The position numbers and the translations under genes are program-made. The notes beneath the pieces were generated by a model. The model searched no databases. It saw nothing but the letters and a program-made list of their open reading frames with translations, and was not told the origin of the DNA. From Candidatus Halocynthiibacter alkanivorans (GTDB taxonomy: Bacteria; Pseudomonadota; Alphaproteobacteria; Rhodobacterales; Rhodobacteraceae), in contig NZ_QOLB01000056.1 of the NCBI RefSeq assembly GCF_003333265.1, positions 1 through 44,828 of the forward strand: a DNA stretch of 44,828 bases, read 5' to 3'. Each line of letters begins with the position of its first letter. The stretch's first letter is position 1. Shown here piece by piece: positions 43,633 to 44,828 of the stretch.

Positions 43633-43681
43633 TGAACCGCTCCTTGTTTCCCCACCAGCATTCCAGTTTTGCAAAATTTGT

Positions 43682-43713
43682 CAATATATTGCGTTATCCC
43701 TCCAATATAATGG
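43682..43713. promoter_or_regulatory. Two CAATAT-type sites upstream of kbl
   Basis: CAATATATTG (43682-43691) is a perfect palindrome, and CCAATATAATGG (43702-43713) is a near-palindrome about two helical turns away. They lie 50-80 bp before kbl and immediately beyond the XRE/cupin stop, and are candidate operators for that regulator. AT-rich promoter sequence is an alternative. Confidence 0.4.
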
Positions 43714-43717
43714 ATTT

Positions 43718-44284
43718 TTATGAATTATGTACGATCAGAAGCGCTCTGGCAGGCGCCCCGACGGCCCGAATCGCATGGGTGCAATCCGCCGCATAGCGCA
43801 GGGTATCGCCCTCCGCGAGCTGCGCGGACTCATCGCCGGATGTGACTTCAAGCGCGCCCTCCAGCACCGTCAGATCTTCATGGCAGCCTTGCCGGTGCGG
43901 CTCGCTGATCAGCGAAGCGCCGCTGGTAAACCGGATGTCATACACTTCCAGCTGTCCGGCCTGACCGGGCGGACTGAGGATACGTATCCGGCAGCCCTCG
44001 CCCTGGCTGTCGATGGTCGGTGTCCGGTTCGCGCGCATGATTTCCCGGATCGTGCCAGCGCCACTGTCATCGTCCAGAAGCCCGGCAAAATCGACCTGCA
44101 GCGCCTGGGTCAGGCTCCAGAGCGTCGCCACCGTCGGGCTGGATTGTCCGCGTTCGATTTGTGAGAGCATTGAGCGCGAAACCCCTGACAGTTTCGCCAT
44201 CGCTTCCAGGCTCAACCCTTTGCTTTTACGGGTTTCCTTCAGGCGCGTGGCCAGGCGGTCGGTGATACTGTAATCTGCTTCCAT
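43718..44284 (-). CDS. XRE-family regulator with C-terminal cupin domain
   Basis: This 188-residue regulator has a helix-turn-helix at about 12-66 (KGLSLEAMAKLSGVSRSMLSQIERGQSSPTVATLWSLTQAL) and a cupin sensor at about 105-185 (EPHRQGCHEDLTVLEGALEVTSGDE and LAEGDTLRYAADCTHAIRAVG). Such regulators respond to small metabolites, often amino acids or polyamines. It lies 86 bp upstream of kbl on the same strand, so it may control the threonine operon or be its first gene. Confidence 0.92.
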   Translation of the reverse strand: MEADYSITDRLATRLKETRKSKGLSLEAMAKLSGVSRSMLSQIERGQSSPTVATLWSLTQALQVDFAGLLDDDSGAGTIREIMRANRTPTIDSQGEGCRIRILSPPGQAGQLEVYDIRFTSGASLISEPHRQGCHEDLTVLEGALEVTSGDESAQLAEGDTLRYAADCTHAIRAVGAPARALLIVHNS

Positions 44285-44735
44285 ACCATAAATTGCGGAA
44301 TGAACAGAGTTATGTCAATGGTCCCCGGTCCACACATGCCTCACCGGAATTGCCACAAATTCAAACCAGTCAGCAGTCTCTCCGCCTCGGAGTTTTCGCT
44401 TAGGGTTGATCAGATGAGCGCCCGCTTCGATGCAAGCCGCAAAGCTCGTGGGCTGAGCCCTTGCTCGTTTCGATTATCGCAAAACCATTTTTCGTCTACA
44501 TCCCGTGCCAGGAAAGTGTGTCGGAGGCAATTTACGCAGGGCTGCGGATACCCCAAGCGGTTGTCCGGGGCCTCCCGGCTATTTTGTACGGGAGTGTTGA
44601 ACGCCGGTCTTGGCTCGAACCAGCCGTTCACCGGTTTCGAAGCGCTGCCGTCGCCGGCAATGGCAGGAGCGGCACCAATTTGGTATTGGTGGGCAATGGA
44701 CTTGCCGCGCAAAAGTTCCGGTCTCTCATCTCATG
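44285..44735. other. Region between XRE gene and IS3 fragment
   Basis: These 451 bp carry no recognisable gene. Overlapping frames on both strands are open but look like chance. CACCAAT-TTGGT-ATTGGTG (44673-44691) is a perfect seven-base hairpin. The IS3 end probably lies around 44697-44720, where the sequence runs into AAAAGTTCCGGTCTC before the transposase stop. Confidence 0.4.
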
Positions 44736-44828
44736 TTAGGCGGCCTTTCGTTCGAAGGCCAAGGGGCTTTTTCCACCAAGCGATGAATGCCGCCGTCGAG
44801 GGTTATAGAACCCATTGATGTACCGGAA
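44736..44828 (-). mobile_element. IS3-family transposase, C-terminal end (cut by window)
   Basis: The last 93 bases on the minus strand read FRYINGFYNPRRRHSSLGGK and then SPLAFERKAA before a TAA stop (44736-44738). This is the strongly conserved C-terminus of IS3-family OrfB transposases (integrase core, NPxRxHSxLG motif). The gene continues beyond the window, so whether the element is complete cannot be said. An element end with inverted repeat is expected just past the stop, near 44700. Confidence 0.92.

Noticed and set aside
42646-43635. 329-codon plus-strand frame opposite kbl
   Set aside because: Kbl has full catalytic motifs; the opposite frame is a shadow.
44410-44712. 100-codon minus-strand frame before the IS3 end
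   Set aside because: It has no recognisable domain, overlaps the likely end of the insertion sequence, and equally long frames are open on the other strand.
1-44828. CRISPR arrays, tRNA or rRNA genes, prophage structural genes
   Set aside because: I saw no regularly spaced repeats, no convincing tRNA arms or rRNA stretches, and no phage proteins.

Overview
The window looks like a chromosomal stretch of a marine Rhodobacterales (Roseobacter-group) alphaproteobacterium. The reasons are the many TRAP transporters, the MmgE/PrpD, Hint-domain, LinD-like GST and GntR/racemase families, a NarK1/NarK2 + NarGHJI + parvulin operon preceded by an Fnr/Crp gene without iron-sulfur cysteines (the Paracoccus NarR arrangement), and a moderately high GC content. 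The assignment rests on protein character only; no search was run.

Layout. (1) 81-6326: a LysR regulator diverges from a TAXI-type TRAP transporter (binding protein plus fused permease) and an MmgE/PrpD dehydratase/decarboxylase, a likely carboxylate uptake and catabolism unit. (2) 6327-14571: an accessory-looking block. It holds an overlapping two-gene module (a kinase-like protein fused to a CxxCxxxCC cysteine domain, then a Hint autoprocessing-type protein), a LinD-like glutathione-dependent dehalogenase homologue, a two-gene ABC-2 exporter followed by a third gene broken by one base, a winged-helix/alpha-beta-hydrolase fusion regulator, and a 68-residue protein. (3) 15085-24641: a divergent catabolic cluster. 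On the minus strand are a TPP enzyme, a 73-residue protein, a DadA-like oxidase, a TRAP DctPQM transporter and a BASS-family carrier. On the plus strand are a GntR regulator, an Asp/Glu-racemase-family enzyme and a ProC-like reductase.

(4) 24958-38913: nitrate respiration on the minus strand, reading narK1, narK2, narG, narH, narJ, narI, a parvulin, beta-carbonic anhydrase, moeA and a DUF2478-type protein. A narR-like regulator diverges from it, with two TTGAT-N4-ATCAA type boxes between. (5) 39975-43632: kbl-tdh-thrC, a threonine degradation operon that ends in threonine synthase with 4-nt overlaps, preceded by an XRE/cupin regulator. (6) The right edge (44736-44828) is the C-terminus of an IS3-family transposase.

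How it works together: NarK1/K2 import nitrate and exchange nitrite, NarGHI reduces nitrate, NarJ and the parvulin assist assembly, and MoeA (perhaps with DUF2478) supports the molybdenum cofactor. The amino-acid cluster probably imports a compound, oxidises its D-amino acid form, and decarboxylates or cleaves the resulting oxo-acid. The most unfamiliar element is the kinase/CxxCxxxCC-Hint pair. Recurrent intercistronic hairpins (TAXI, DctP/Q, NarK1/K2) suggest segmental expression control of transport genes.
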